Assembly: GCA_033720695.1 (NCBI GenBank)
Contig: JAWWCA010000178.1
Location: forward strand, 1-7,526
Source: DATGQT01 sp033720695
GTDB lineage: Bacteria; Bacteroidota; Rhodothermia; Rhodothermales; Rubricoccaceae
Length of the DNA: 7,526 nt
Direction: 5' to 3'
Below are positions 1 to 7,526 of the stretch, one piece after another; the first letter of the stretch is position 1, and the number at the start of each line of letters is the position of its first letter. Below the pieces are notes generated by a model. That model was not told the DNA's origin. It saw nothing but the letters and a program-made list of their open reading frames with translations, and searched no databases. Made by a program: the position numbers and the translations under genes.

Positions 1-1188
<1,188 letters not shown>

Positions 1189-1321
1189 GTCAGGGGAGGG
1201 CGGTCCTCCGTCGCCCGGTGAGGCCATGGAGCAGCCGCCCGGAGGCGCGCCGGACGGCACCGGCGTTGGCGGAGGCGGATCGGTTGATGCGGCGCGCTCA
1301 CGGCAGGAGGGAGGAGGCTGC

Positions 1322-1876
1322 TCAGCCCGCCATCTCGCGGCGGAGCCAGGCGCGGGCGAGGCGCCAGTCGTTCGAGACCGTGCCGTGTGAGATGCCGAGG
1401 GCCTCGGCCGTCTCCTCGATCGTGAGGCCCGCGAAGTAGCGGCACTCGACGACGCGGACCCAGCGCGGGCGCTCCTCGGCCAGCCGCGCGAGCGCGTCGT
1501 CGACCTCGATGAGGTGGTCGAACGAGACGGCCACCGCCTTCCCGCTGCCCTGCGTGAGGCTGACGTGCTCGCCCTTGCGCTTGTCGGCGCTCTTGCGGCG
1601 GGCGTGGTCCACGAGGATGCGCCGCATGGTCTGGGCCGCCGCGCCGAAGAAGTGGGCGCGGCCCTTCCAGCTGACGTCCTGGTAGCGGACGAGGCGGAGG
1701 TAGGCCTCGTGGACGAGGCCCGTCGGGTTGATGGTGTGGCCCGCGCGCTGGTCGCGAAGCTTGCCCCGGGCCATCTCGCGCAGCGCCGGGTACACCTGGG
1801 CCAGGAGCCGGTCGAAGGCGCCGTCGCGGCCGGCTTCGACTTCCTCCAGCAGCAGGGTGACATCGGCCTCGGGCAT
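1322..1876 (-). CDS. ECF-type RNA polymerase sigma factor (Sig-70_X6/TIGR02999 type)
   Basis: Predicted alternative sigma factor that directs RNA polymerase to a dedicated promoter set. From the ATG at 1876 it is 184 residues. Region 2 is about 20-100, with the subfamily hallmark GRAHFFGAAAQTMRRILVDH (72-91) followed by a basic ARRKSADKRKG stretch. Region 4 is about 127-182, with the helix-turn-helix LTIEETAEALGISHGTVSND (151-170) and then WRLARAWLRRE. The frame stays open to 1945, but the extra 23 residues (MGSAARSSLVVRLL...) are unlike the family, and MPEADVTLLLEEVEAG is a typical ECF opening. No transmembrane anti-sigma gene is adjacent. In this subfamily a downstream Ser/Thr kinase is the usual neighbour, as seen here, so control by phosphorylation or by the kinase's tail is plausible but inferred. 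Confidence 0.93.
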   Translation of the reverse strand: MPEADVTLLLEEVEAGRDGAFDRLLAQVYPALREMARGKLRDQRAGHTINPTGLVHEAYLRLVRYQDVSWKGRAHFFGAAAQTMRRILVDHARRKSADKRKGEHVSLTQGSGKAVAVSFDHLIEVDDALARLAEERPRWVRVVECRYFAGLTIEETAEALGISHGTVSNDWRLARAWLRREMAG

Positions 1877-1977
1877 GGGCACGACGGGGAGTGGCGGAAG
1901 GGTCAATAAACGAACGACAAGCGAAGAACGTGCGGCGCTCCCCATGCGCGTTTGGGACGGCCACGCAGGCGTGCGTC
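1877..1977. promoter_or_regulatory. Divergent intergenic region, probable promoters for the sigma gene and the histidine kinase gene
   Basis: Only about 100 bases separate the minus-strand sigma start (1876) from the plus-strand kinase start (1978, or 2011), so promoters in both directions should lie here or just inside the genes. Positions 1898-1931 are a relatively A-rich patch in otherwise very GC-rich DNA, containing GTCAATAAACGAACGACAAG. Read on the minus strand it gives TTGTCG and TTTATTGAC, but the spacing fits neither a standard -35/-10 pair nor the Bacteroidota TTG/TAnnTTTG pair. The call rests on gene arrangement, not on a recognised motif. Confidence 0.3.
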
Positions 1978-3558
1978 ATGGCTAGTGGCGTGCTCCCCAC
2001 CGCCGCACCGATGTCCTGGCTCCTCCACCGTCTCATCCCCGTTCCCGCCGCCGAGGTCGAGGCGTACCATCAGGGGTACCTCCTGGTGGCCGCCTGCTTT
2101 CTCACCGGGCTCTTTTCGGTGACGTACGCCGTGATGGATGCCTTCGCCGGCTACTGGGTGGGCACCGCGCTCATGGCGGGCGTGGGGACCGCGTTCTTCG
2201 TGCTCCCGCCCCTCCTGCGACGCACCGGATCGGTTCGCCTCGTCGCGCACCTGTTCTTGCTGACGGGCACCGTGACGGTCGTCGTGAACGCGCAGTTCGC
2301 GGGCGGGGTCGAGGTGCTGCCGTGGCTGGCCGTGGTGCCGGTCGCGGGTGTCCTCCTGACGGGGCGGAGGGCGGGGATGGTGTGGACGGCGCTCGCCGTC
2401 GGGCTCGCGGCGCTCTTCGTGGCGCTCGAAGCGGGCGGCTACCAGTACCGCGTGTCGGCGTCGCCCGCCCAGAACCCCATTTGGGTGGCCTCGGTGCGGA
2501 TGGGGCTGCCCCTCATCGTGTTCCTCCTGGCGCGGATCTTCCACCAGGAGCGGGAGCGCGCACTCGCCAGGCTCAACGCACGCAACGACGCGCTCGAGAG
2601 CGCGCTCGACGACCTGGAGCAGACCCAGGCTCAGCTCGTCCAGGCCGAGAAGCTGGCGAGCCTGGGGCAACTCACGGCCGGGATCGCCCACGAGATCAAG
2701 AACCCCCTCAACTTCATCCTCAACTTCTCAGCACTCAGCGTCGACCGCGTTGACGACCTCGCCACGGCGCTGCAAGCCAGCGACAACGACGCCGCACGCG
2801 AGGTGCTCGCCGACCTCCGCGCGAACGCGCGGCGCGTCCATGAGCACGGGGCACGCGCCGACGGCATCGTGCAAGCGATGCTCGCACATGCACGCCAGGA
2901 CCCGGGGCCCCGCGAACGGCTCGACCTCAACGTACTCGTCGCCGAGCGCGTGGCGCTCGCGTTCCCGCCGGCACGGGGGGAGGGCACGCCGGACGTCGTC
3001 GTGGAGGCGCGCTATGACGGCGCGGTAGGGATGATCGAGGGAGCGCGGGAGGGGTTGGGCCGGGCGCTGCAGAACCTGCTGGAGAACGCCCGCCACGCGG
3101 CCCTGTCGGCGCCGTCCCCGCCCGAGGCTCCCGTCACGCCGCGCGTGTGGGTGAAGACGACGCGGCGGGACGGAGGCGTCGAAGTGCGCGTGCGCGACAA
3201 CGGGTCTGGCATCCCGGTATCGCTCCAGGCCCGGATCTTCGAGCCGTTCTTCACGACGAAGCCCCCGGGCGAGGGGACGGGGCTTGGCCTCTCCCTCGCG
3301 CACGACATCGTTTGCCACCGCCACGGCGGGACCCTCGGCGTCGAGAGCGCCGTGGGGCGGGGGGCGGTGTTCGTGGTCACGATGCCCGACGCTGAGGGCT
3401 CCGCGAGGCGAGAAGGAGCGGGTAGCGCAGGGGCTCAAACGGAGGGCGGGCGCGGAGATGCGGAGGCCTCAGGGCCTCCCCAGGATCGGACGGTGAAAGA
3501 ACGGCGAAGCAGCGAACGGGCTTGGGGAGGGGCAGGCGCGATGCGTCACGACAGGTGA
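1978..3558 (+). CDS. Membrane sensor histidine kinase (six predicted helices, no recognisable extracytoplasmic domain)
   Basis: Predicted two-component sensor that autophosphorylates on histidine and passes phosphate to a response regulator not encoded here. From ATG 1978 it is 526 residues; ATG 2011 (MSWLLHRLIP) is about equally likely, and the frame is open back to a GTG at 1891. About six membrane helices span 34-190 with short loops, so it probably senses a membrane or redox cue. A coiled coil (about 191-232) leads into the H-box AGIAHEIKNPLNFI with His238. The ATPase domain has N-box LQNLLENA (364-371), G1 DNGSGIP (407-413), F-box FEPFFTTKP (421-429) and G2 GEGTGLGLS (431-439). All motifs are intact. 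The domain ends normally at FVVTMPD (about 471), but the frame runs on for 55 low-complexity residues that look like read-through. MerC starts 34 bases after the stop; the sigma/kinase unit lies divergently upstream. Confidence 0.92.
   Translation: MASGVLPTAAPMSWLLHRLIPVPAAEVEAYHQGYLLVAACFLTGLFSVTYAVMDAFAGYWVGTALMAGVGTAFFVLPPLLRRTGSVRLVAHLFLLTGTVTVVVNAQFAGGVEVLPWLAVVPVAGVLLTGRRAGMVWTALAVGLAALFVALEAGGYQYRVSASPAQNPIWVASVRMGLPLIVFLLARIFHQERERALARLNARNDALESALDDLEQTQAQLVQAEKLASLGQLTAGIAHEIKNPLNFILNFSALSVDRVDDLATALQASDNDAAREVLADLRANARRVHEHGARADGIVQAMLAHARQDPGPRERLDLNVLVAERVALAFPPARGEGTPDVVVEARYDGAVGMIEGAREGLGRALQNLLENARHAALSAPSPPEAPVTPRVWVKTTRRDGGVEVRVRDNGSGIPVSLQARIFEPFFTTKPPGEGTGLGLSLAHDIVCHRHGGTLGVESAVGRGAVFVVTMPDAEGSARREGAGSAGAQTEGGRGDAEASGPPQDRTVKERRSSERAWGGAGAMRHDR
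3462..3479 (+). other. Seven-base-pair GC hairpin near the end of the histidine kinase frame
   Basis: GGAGGCC, loop TCAG, then GGCCTCC: a perfect 7-bp stem with a four-base loop. No T-run follows (next bases CCAGGATCGG), so it is not a standard intrinsic terminator. It lies 67 bases beyond the alternative stop TGA at 3393-3395 and inside the weakly coding tail of the kinase gene. It could be a transcript-end stabilising structure if the real kinase end is near 3395. Chance formation in GC-rich DNA cannot be excluded. Confidence 0.35.
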
Positions 3559-3592
3559 CTCCGCGTTGTGCAGACCCTCTACCGCCACGGTC

Positions 3593-3991
3593 ATGTCCCA
3601 TCCCGGTCTTCCTCCCGCCCCTCCCGCTCCGAGTGTCGCGGCTGGCTTCTGGGACCGCCTCGGCGTGGTCCTCTCGGGGCTGTGCGCCGTGCACTGCCTC
3701 GCCCTGCCCGTCCTCCTGCTCGCGCTCCCATGCGCGGGGCTCGGCGCGCTCGTCCACGAGGCGACCCACCCCGCAATGGCGGCGTTTCTCGTGCCAGTCA
3801 CGCTCCGGGCCGCCAAGAGCGCGCCGGGCGCTTCGCTGCTCCACGCCGGGCTCGGCGTGGTGTGCCTGGCGGTTCCAGCCCACGCTTTCCTCGGCGAGTG
3901 CCTCGGGCTCGCCCTGACGCTCGCTGGCAGCGGCCTCCTCATCCTCGGTCACCGCACCAACCTGTTCTGCCGCCGTGCGGTGGCTTCCTGA
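3593..3991 (+). CDS. MerC-domain membrane protein (heavy-metal transport family)
   Basis: 132-residue predicted inner-membrane protein of the MerC family; characterised members move Hg(II) across the inner membrane. After a Pro-rich leader (1-17) comes the family signature DRLGVVLSGLCAVHCLALP (21-39), with Cys31 and Cys35 facing a His34, the expected metal-binding CxxHC pair. About four hydrophobic segments follow (roughly 23-47, 61-73, 82-99, 103-119); further cysteines are C47, C91, C103 and C126. Length matches the family. The start at 3593 (MSHPGLPP) was preferred over an in-frame TTG at 3566 because only the ATG gives a family-like leader. No merR, merT, merP or merA is visible, so this is probably a stand-alone MerC-like protein and the substrate need not be mercury. 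The methyltransferase begins 24 bases after its stop, suggesting co-transcription. Confidence 0.85.
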   Translation: MSHPGLPPAPPAPSVAAGFWDRLGVVLSGLCAVHCLALPVLLLALPCAGLGALVHEATHPAMAAFLVPVTLRAAKSAPGASLLHAGLGVVCLAVPAHAFLGECLGLALTLAGSGLLILGHRTNLFCRRAVAS

Positions 3992-4015
3992 AGCAACCCC
4001 AACACCTCGACACCG

Positions 4016-5125
4016 ATGGAAACCCTGACCCCTCCCCAGACCACGTCCTCCGACGCGACCGAGACCCTCGTGGATCGGCTGGTCGAATCCGCCGCGGCCG
4101 CCTTCGACGTGTACGCCGTCTACCTCGGCGACCGCCTCGGCTTCTACGCGACCCTCGCGGAGAACGGCGCGATGACGGCGCCTGCCCTCGCCTCCGCGAC
4201 CGGCACGGCCGAGCGCTACGTGCGCGAGTGGCTGGAACAGCAGGCCGCGAGCGGGCTCTTGACTGTGGATGCTCCAGAGCGGCCCGCCGCCGAGCGCCGC
4301 TTCGCGCTGCCCCCCGGCCATGCCGATGTGCTGGCCGAGGCCGACAGCCTCTCGTTCCTGACGCCGCTCGCGCAGGTCTTCGTCGGCGCGGTGCACCCGC
4401 TCGACCGGCTGGTCGAGGCCTACCGTACGGGCGAGGGCGTGCCGTACGCCGCCTACGGGCCCGACCTCGTGGACGGCCAGGGCCGCATGAACCGCAACTT
4501 CTTCCTCCAGCAACTCGGCCCCGACTACCTCGCGCAGCTCCCTGGCCTCGAAGACCGCCTCAACGGCGGCGGCCGCATCGCCGACATCGGGTGCGGCGTG
4601 GGGTGGTCGAGCATCGGGCTAGCCAAGGCGTTCCCTGGCGCACGGGTGGACGGCTACGATCTCGACGCGCTCTCGGTGGAGCGCGCCCAGGAGAACGTCC
4701 GGGACCATGCGATGGAGGACCGCGTGCGGATCCACCTCCGCGACGCGGCCGAGCCGGGCCTGGAAGGCCGCTACGACCTCGTCCTCGCTGTCGAGTGCGT
4801 GCACGACATGGGCGACCCCGTCGCCGCGCTCCGGACGATGCGGCGCCTCGCCGCGCCCGGCGGCACCGTCCTCGTCGTGGACGAGAAGACGGCCGAGCGC
4901 TTCACGCCCAACGCCGATACGCTGGAGCGCTTCTTCTACGGCTTCAGCATCACGCACTGCCTCCCCGTCGGCATCGCCGACTGCCCTGGGGGCGCGTGCG
5001 CCGCGACGGGCACCGTGATGCGCACCGAGACGCTCCGCCGCTACGCGCGGGCGGCCGGCTTTGAGGACGCCGAGGTGCTGCCGCTCGACTACGACCTGTT
5101 TCGGTTCTACCGCCTCGTCGGCTAG
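4016..5125 (+). CDS. Class I SAM-dependent methyltransferase with N-terminal winged-helix domain (Rv2258c-like)
   Basis: 369-residue predicted methyltransferase; the methyl acceptor cannot be read from the sequence. Residues about 15-110 form a helical winged-helix-like region (DRLGFYATLAENGAMTAPAL, then ERYVREWLEQQAASGLL), typical of methyltransferases related to Rv2258c, where it serves dimerisation and substrate binding rather than DNA binding. The Rossmann core starts at about 185: motif I ADIGCGVGWSS (189-199), acidic motif GYDLD (213-217) that should hold the SAM ribose, then YDLVLAVECVHDMGDP and APGGTVLVVDE. The C-terminal cap contains THCLPVG and DCPGGAC, giving Cys315, Cys323 and Cys328 besides Cys261, which is rather cysteine-rich for this family. 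Start ATG 4016 fits the family; no Shine-Dalgarno sequence is seen. It is downstream of merC-like (24-base gap) and is followed by a strong hairpin terminator. Confidence 0.88.
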   Translation: METLTPPQTTSSDATETLVDRLVESAAAAFDVYAVYLGDRLGFYATLAENGAMTAPALASATGTAERYVREWLEQQAASGLLTVDAPERPAAERRFALPPGHADVLAEADSLSFLTPLAQVFVGAVHPLDRLVEAYRTGEGVPYAAYGPDLVDGQGRMNRNFFLQQLGPDYLAQLPGLEDRLNGGGRIADIGCGVGWSSIGLAKAFPGARVDGYDLDALSVERAQENVRDHAMEDRVRIHLRDAAEPGLEGRYDLVLAVECVHDMGDPVAALRTMRRLAAPGGTVLVVDEKTAERFTPNADTLERFFYGFSITHCLPVGIADCPGGACAATGTVMRTETLRRYARAAGFEDAEVLPLDYDLFRFYRLVG

Positions 5126-5156
5126 CGGACGGATCCTCGTTCTGCGCTCCGGCATG

Positions 5157-5188
5157 GAAGGGCTGGCGGCTCATGCCGCTGGCCCTTC
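5157..5188 (+). terminator. Probable intrinsic terminator of the MerC/methyltransferase transcript
   Basis: GAAGGGCTGGCGGC, loop TCAT, then GCCGCTGGCCCTTC: 14 consecutive pairs counting two G-U wobbles in the middle, extended by one more G-U pair (5156 with 5189). The stem is followed by TCTCCCTTT, a weak pyrimidine/T run rather than a clean U-tract. It starts 31 bases after the methyltransferase stop and ends 19 bases before the preferred start of the next gene, which is where a terminator would be expected. The in-frame ATG at 5154 would place this hairpin inside coding sequence, an argument for the start at 5208. Confidence 0.7.
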
Positions 5189-5207
5189 TCCCTTTGCCCC
5201 TCGCCCG

Positions 5208-6407
5208 ATGCCTACCGCGCCGCCCTCGGCCTCTGGACGTGCCGACGCCCCGTATACGGTCGGCGTGATGACGATGGAGGTGGAGGGGAAGGACTCCGAG
5301 GCCTTCCGTGCGCTCGTGGACCACGCCGTCGCCCGGTTCGAGGACGCTCTCGCCGACGAGCGCGAGCTGCGCACCGAGACGTTCGCCTTCGAGGGACCGC
5401 ACCTCACGCCCGGCGCCGGCGCCTACGCCCCGCTCGACTTCCTCGAGATCGGCCTCGCCGAGAAGCTGGAGCGGAAGGTCCACTTCCTCCTCATCGTCAC
5501 CGAGGTGGACCTCTCGTCGTCCTCGCTCGCCTACACGCTCGCGCTCCCGAGCCAGCTCACGAACGTCGGCATCCTCTCGACGAAGCGGCTCGACCCCGGC
5601 TTCTGGGGCGACGACCCCGACCATGAGCGCGCCACCGCCCGCCTGACCGCGCTCCTCCTCCACACGTTCGGCCACCTCCTCAACCTCCACCATGCGGAGG
5701 ACCCGGCGAACGTGATGTACCCGCTCGAGAGCGTCGAGGACCTCGACCGCATGACCGTTCTCACCGAGGCGCAGCTCGCCACGATGCGACGGATGCTGCC
5801 GCGCGAGGCCCACGAGCGCTCTACGCGCACCGGCCGCTTCGGCTTCGTCCTCAAAACCCTCGTCACCGACGCCGGCGCCATCGGGCGGGCCGTGGCCCGC
5901 GCCAACCCCTTCCGCCTGCTCACCAAGATGCCGACGATGATCGCGGCGGCGCTCTCAGTCATCATCGTGCTCCTCTTCGGGGCCGAGACGTGGGACGTGG
6001 CGAGCGCCGTCTCCGTCCCCCAGGTGGTGCTGTTCTCGGTGGCGTCGTTTGCGGCGGCGTCGTTCGTGCTCTACCGCGCCTTCGCCTTCGACGCGCTCCT
6101 CGGGCGCGACCGGCTCCTCACCGAGTCCACGGTCGTGACGGCCGCGGCGACGGCGCTCAGCCTGCTCCTCACGCTCGCGCTTCTGTTCGTGCTCTTCGGC
6201 GCGCTGATGTACGTCGGCATCATCACGGTCTTTCCCGAGCGCCTGATGGAGACGTGGCCGACGGTGGACCCCGCCACGCGCACCCTCGACCACGTCAAGC
6301 TCAGCCTGTTCCTCGCCGCGATGGGCGTGCTCGCCGGCTCGCTCGGCGGCCGCTCCGACAGCCGCGACCTCGTCCGCAGCGTGCTCTTTCTGACGGAGGA
6401 ATCCTAG
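5208..6407 (+). CDS. Membrane-anchored metzincin-like protein with degenerate zinc-protease motif (HTFGH)
   Basis: 399-residue predicted membrane protein. The N-terminal half resembles archaemetzincin-type metalloproteases in order: strand YTVGVMTMEV, helix, strand VHFLLIVTEVDL (91-102), strand NVGILSTKRLDP (119-130), then the zinc helix HTFGHLLNLHH (152-162) and a Met-turn NVMYP (168-172). His152, His156 and His162 match the three zinc ligands of HExxHxxGxxH, but the catalytic Glu is Thr153 and the usual Gly is Asn159. The archaemetzincin cysteine cluster is absent. It may therefore bind zinc without cleaving, or be a divergent protease; no activity is assumed. The C-terminal half has four or five membrane segments (about 244-263, 272-293, 309-342, 363-381). 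No signal peptide is seen, so the metzincin half probably faces the cytoplasm. ATG 5208 was chosen because an upstream ATG (5154) overlaps the terminator and later ones (5268, 5274) remove the first strand. Only 8 bases separate its stop from the convergent neighbour. Confidence 0.8.
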   Translation: MPTAPPSASGRADAPYTVGVMTMEVEGKDSEAFRALVDHAVARFEDALADERELRTETFAFEGPHLTPGAGAYAPLDFLEIGLAEKLERKVHFLLIVTEVDLSSSSLAYTLALPSQLTNVGILSTKRLDPGFWGDDPDHERATARLTALLLHTFGHLLNLHHAEDPANVMYPLESVEDLDRMTVLTEAQLATMRRMLPREAHERSTRTGRFGFVLKTLVTDAGAIGRAVARANPFRLLTKMPTMIAAALSVIIVLLFGAETWDVASAVSVPQVVLFSVASFAAASFVLYRAFAFDALLGRDRLLTESTVVTAAATALSLLLTLALLFVLFGALMYVGIITVFPERLMETWPTVDPATRTLDHVKLSLFLAAMGVLAGSLGGRSDSRDLVRSVLFLTEES

Positions 6408-6415
6408 CCCCGCCT

Positions 6416-6916
6416 TTACGGGTCGCGGTAGGAAACGACGCGCGTCGAAAACGCGCCCTGCAACGGCGGCTCGAACCCGACCGAGCCGGTCACTTTCGAC
6501 CTGTAGGGGACGTAGTCGAACGTGATCTGAGCGCACTGCTCCTCGCCGGCGCACACCTCAACGACGGCGGCCTCGGCCACGCGCGCCCCTCTGTTCACGA
6601 TCTCGACGGGCACCTCGATGCTCGTCGCCGTCGTCTTCGGCTCGCCTAGGGAGACGCGGAGGTCGGCCGGCCCGCTCGCACCGCCGATCAGCTCGTAGAC
6701 GAAGTAGCCCACGACGAAGAGCACGATCGCCGCGCCGCCGACCGTGACGACCCACTCCAGCCAGTTCTTCTCTTCGCTCTCACTGCCGTCTCCGCCCGTC
6801 TCGTCACTGCTCTGATCCTGGTCCGAGTCGCCACCGGAGCCGCTGCCATTGCCTCCGTCCCCCGAGCCGTCGTCGGTCGAGGATTGGTCGTCGCGTTGGT
6901 CGTCGTTGTCACTCAT
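6416..6916 (-). CDS. TIGR02588 family protein (single-pass membrane protein, unknown function)
   Basis: 166 residues. Residues 1-50 are an acidic, Asp/Ser/Gly-rich disordered segment (e.g. DDGSGDGGNGSGSGG). One membrane helix follows at about 55-77 (WVVTVGGAAIVLFVVGYFVYELI). Residues 84-166 look like a small beta-sandwich, with ADLRVSLGEP, an IEVPVEIVNRG strand pair and a C-terminal RVVSYRDP, as in the TIGR02588 family. Cys122 and Cys128 could form a disulfide if this part is periplasmic. The family is described as occurring in a two-gene operon with TIGR02587, and that gene ends 10 bases upstream here. The long acidic N-terminus seems to be a local embellishment. Function is unknown; the two proteins probably form a membrane complex (inference). 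Confidence 0.82.
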   Translation of the reverse strand: MSDNDDQRDDQSSTDDGSGDGGNGSGSGGDSDQDQSSDETGGDGSESEEKNWLEWVVTVGGAAIVLFVVGYFVYELIGGASGPADLRVSLGEPKTTATSIEVPVEIVNRGARVAEAAVVEVCAGEEQCAQITFDYVPYRSKVTGSVGFEPPLQGAFSTRVVSYRDP

Positions 6917-6926
6917 GGGAAAGGGG

Positions 6927-7526
6927 TCAGAGGATGAGGCGGCCCACGGACGCGCCGAGCGTGGCAGGCCACCCGAGGTAGACGATCATGCTCAAGGCGG
7001 CGCCGAGGCCCACGCCGTCGAACCGGCCGACGCTCCAGAGCAGCACCGCGGCGGCCACGAGGCCGATGCTGTACGTGACGAACGCATCACCGATAGGGCC
7101 GCCGGCATAAATGCTCCCGCCGTCGATCCGCTTGGAGCCGCGGAAGTCGAAGTAGCTCACCACGCCGAGCGCGAGCAGGAACGAGACGATCGCTGTCCCC
7201 AGAGCGGCCAGCGGCCCGGTCTCGAGCGCGACCACGATGACCTCCATCGTGGGTGTAAAGCCCGATACGATGAGCACAGCGCCGAGGGCGGAGTAGGCGA
7301 ACTCGTGGATGAACCCACGTTTCTTCTTGCCGCCGCTCTGCGACTCGTTGGGATCCTGCCCCAACTGCGTCGACCCCACGGCCACTCCGATGGCGCACGT
7401 GAGCCCTTCGATGGTGAGCCGCGTCATGAACTCGTTCAACGAGATGTCCCACGGCAACTGCCCGATCAGCTTGAGCACGACGAACGCCACCAGGAACCCG
7501 ATGGCGATCGACTCGAACGCTTCGAG
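6927..7526 (-). CDS. TIGR02587/DUF2391 family multi-pass membrane protein (5' end outside window)
   Basis: The visible 199 residues are open to the right edge; the frame begins LEAFESIAIGFLVAFVV before an internal GTG at 7490, which is therefore unlikely to be the start. Members are about 270 residues long (from memory) with about seven membrane helices, so roughly 70 residues appear to be missing. Six hydrophobic segments are visible, including IAIGFLVAFVVLKLI, LTCAIGVAVG, the conserved-looking ALGAVLIVSGFTPTMEVIVV, AIVSFLLALGVVSYF, YSIGLVAAAVLLWSV and ALSMIVYLGWPATLGASVG. A loop after segment two is Lys-rich (GGKKKRGF), suggesting a cytoplasmic position. It is followed after 10 bases by TIGR02588, its usual partner. 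No catalytic motif is visible and no function is assigned. Confidence 0.82.
   Translation of the reverse strand, partial: LEAFESIAIGFLVAFVVLKLIGQLPWDISLNEFMTRLTIEGLTCAIGVAVGSTQLGQDPNESQSGGKKKRGFIHEFAYSALGAVLIVSGFTPTMEVIVVALETGPLAALGTAIVSFLLALGVVSYFDFRGSKRIDGGSIYAGGPIGDAFVTYSIGLVAAAVLLWSVGRFDGVGLGAALSMIVYLGWPATLGASVGRLIL

Noticed and set aside
1248..1265. Six-bp GC hairpin between the sigma and kinase genes (CGCCGG/CCGGCG, six-base loop)
   Set aside because: Short, all G/C, no T run; likely to arise by chance in such DNA and not enough to call an attenuator or terminator.
3593..3991. Calling a mercury-resistance (mer) operon
   Set aside because: Only a MerC-domain protein is present; no regulator, periplasmic binder or mercuric reductase is visible in the window.
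3377..4513. Long minus-strand open frame (378 codons) across the kinase tail, MerC and methyltransferase genes
   Set aside because: It crosses two recognisable plus-strand genes and has no domain-like or hydrophobic pattern; GC-rich shadow.
3568..5064. Plus-strand open frame of 498 codons overlapping MerC and the methyltransferase
   Set aside because: Extremely Arg/Pro/Ala-rich translation without structure; frame shadow of the two real genes.
5661..5693. Reading the HTFGH helix as an active HExxH protease
   Set aside because: The DNA clearly encodes Thr (ACG) in the Glu position and Asn instead of Gly, so an ordinary active-protease label is not supported.
6436..6447. Perfect 12-base palindrome CGACGCGCGTCG
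   Set aside because: Lies inside the TIGR02588 coding region, made only of common Arg/Val/Ser codons; no second copy noticed nearby.

Overview
This is a GC-rich window with strong G/C bias at third codon positions, compact gene spacing, and start codons mostly without a clear Shine-Dalgarno sequence. The gene content suggests an aerobic, high-GC environmental bacterium. A TIGR02999-type ECF sigma factor beside a large PknB-like kinase, a six-helix orphan histidine kinase, a MerC-domain protein and a TIGR02587/TIGR02588 pair would fit the Rhodothermota (Rhodothermales/Rubricoccaceae). That placement is inferred from gene style only. No rRNA, tRNA, insertion sequence, CRISPR array or phage gene was seen.

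Layout. Positions 1-1876 (minus strand) hold a signalling pair: an ECF sigma factor followed by a Ser/Thr protein kinase that runs off the left edge. Divergent from it, a plus-strand series starts with a membrane sensor histidine kinase (1978-3558). A MerC-family membrane protein (3593-3991) and a winged-helix/SAM-dependent methyltransferase (4016-5125) follow. A strong terminator-like hairpin (5157-5188) closes this run. Next comes a membrane-anchored metzincin-like protein (5208-6407) whose zinc site keeps three histidines but lacks the catalytic glutamate. The right end is a convergent minus-strand pair: TIGR02588 (6416-6916), and TIGR02587 (6927 to the right edge), which is 5' incomplete.

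How the genes may work together. The left half is regulatory (sigma factor, kinase and divergent histidine kinase); none of the signals they sense can be read from the sequence. MerC and the methyltransferase are 24 bases apart and end at a shared terminator-like hairpin, so they probably form one transcript. Their joint role is unknown, with metal or metalloid handling as a speculative possibility. The TIGR02587/88 pair is a conserved two-gene unit of unknown function. The most unusual item is the metzincin-like protein. The last 55 codons of the histidine kinase also look like read-through into non-coding DNA.
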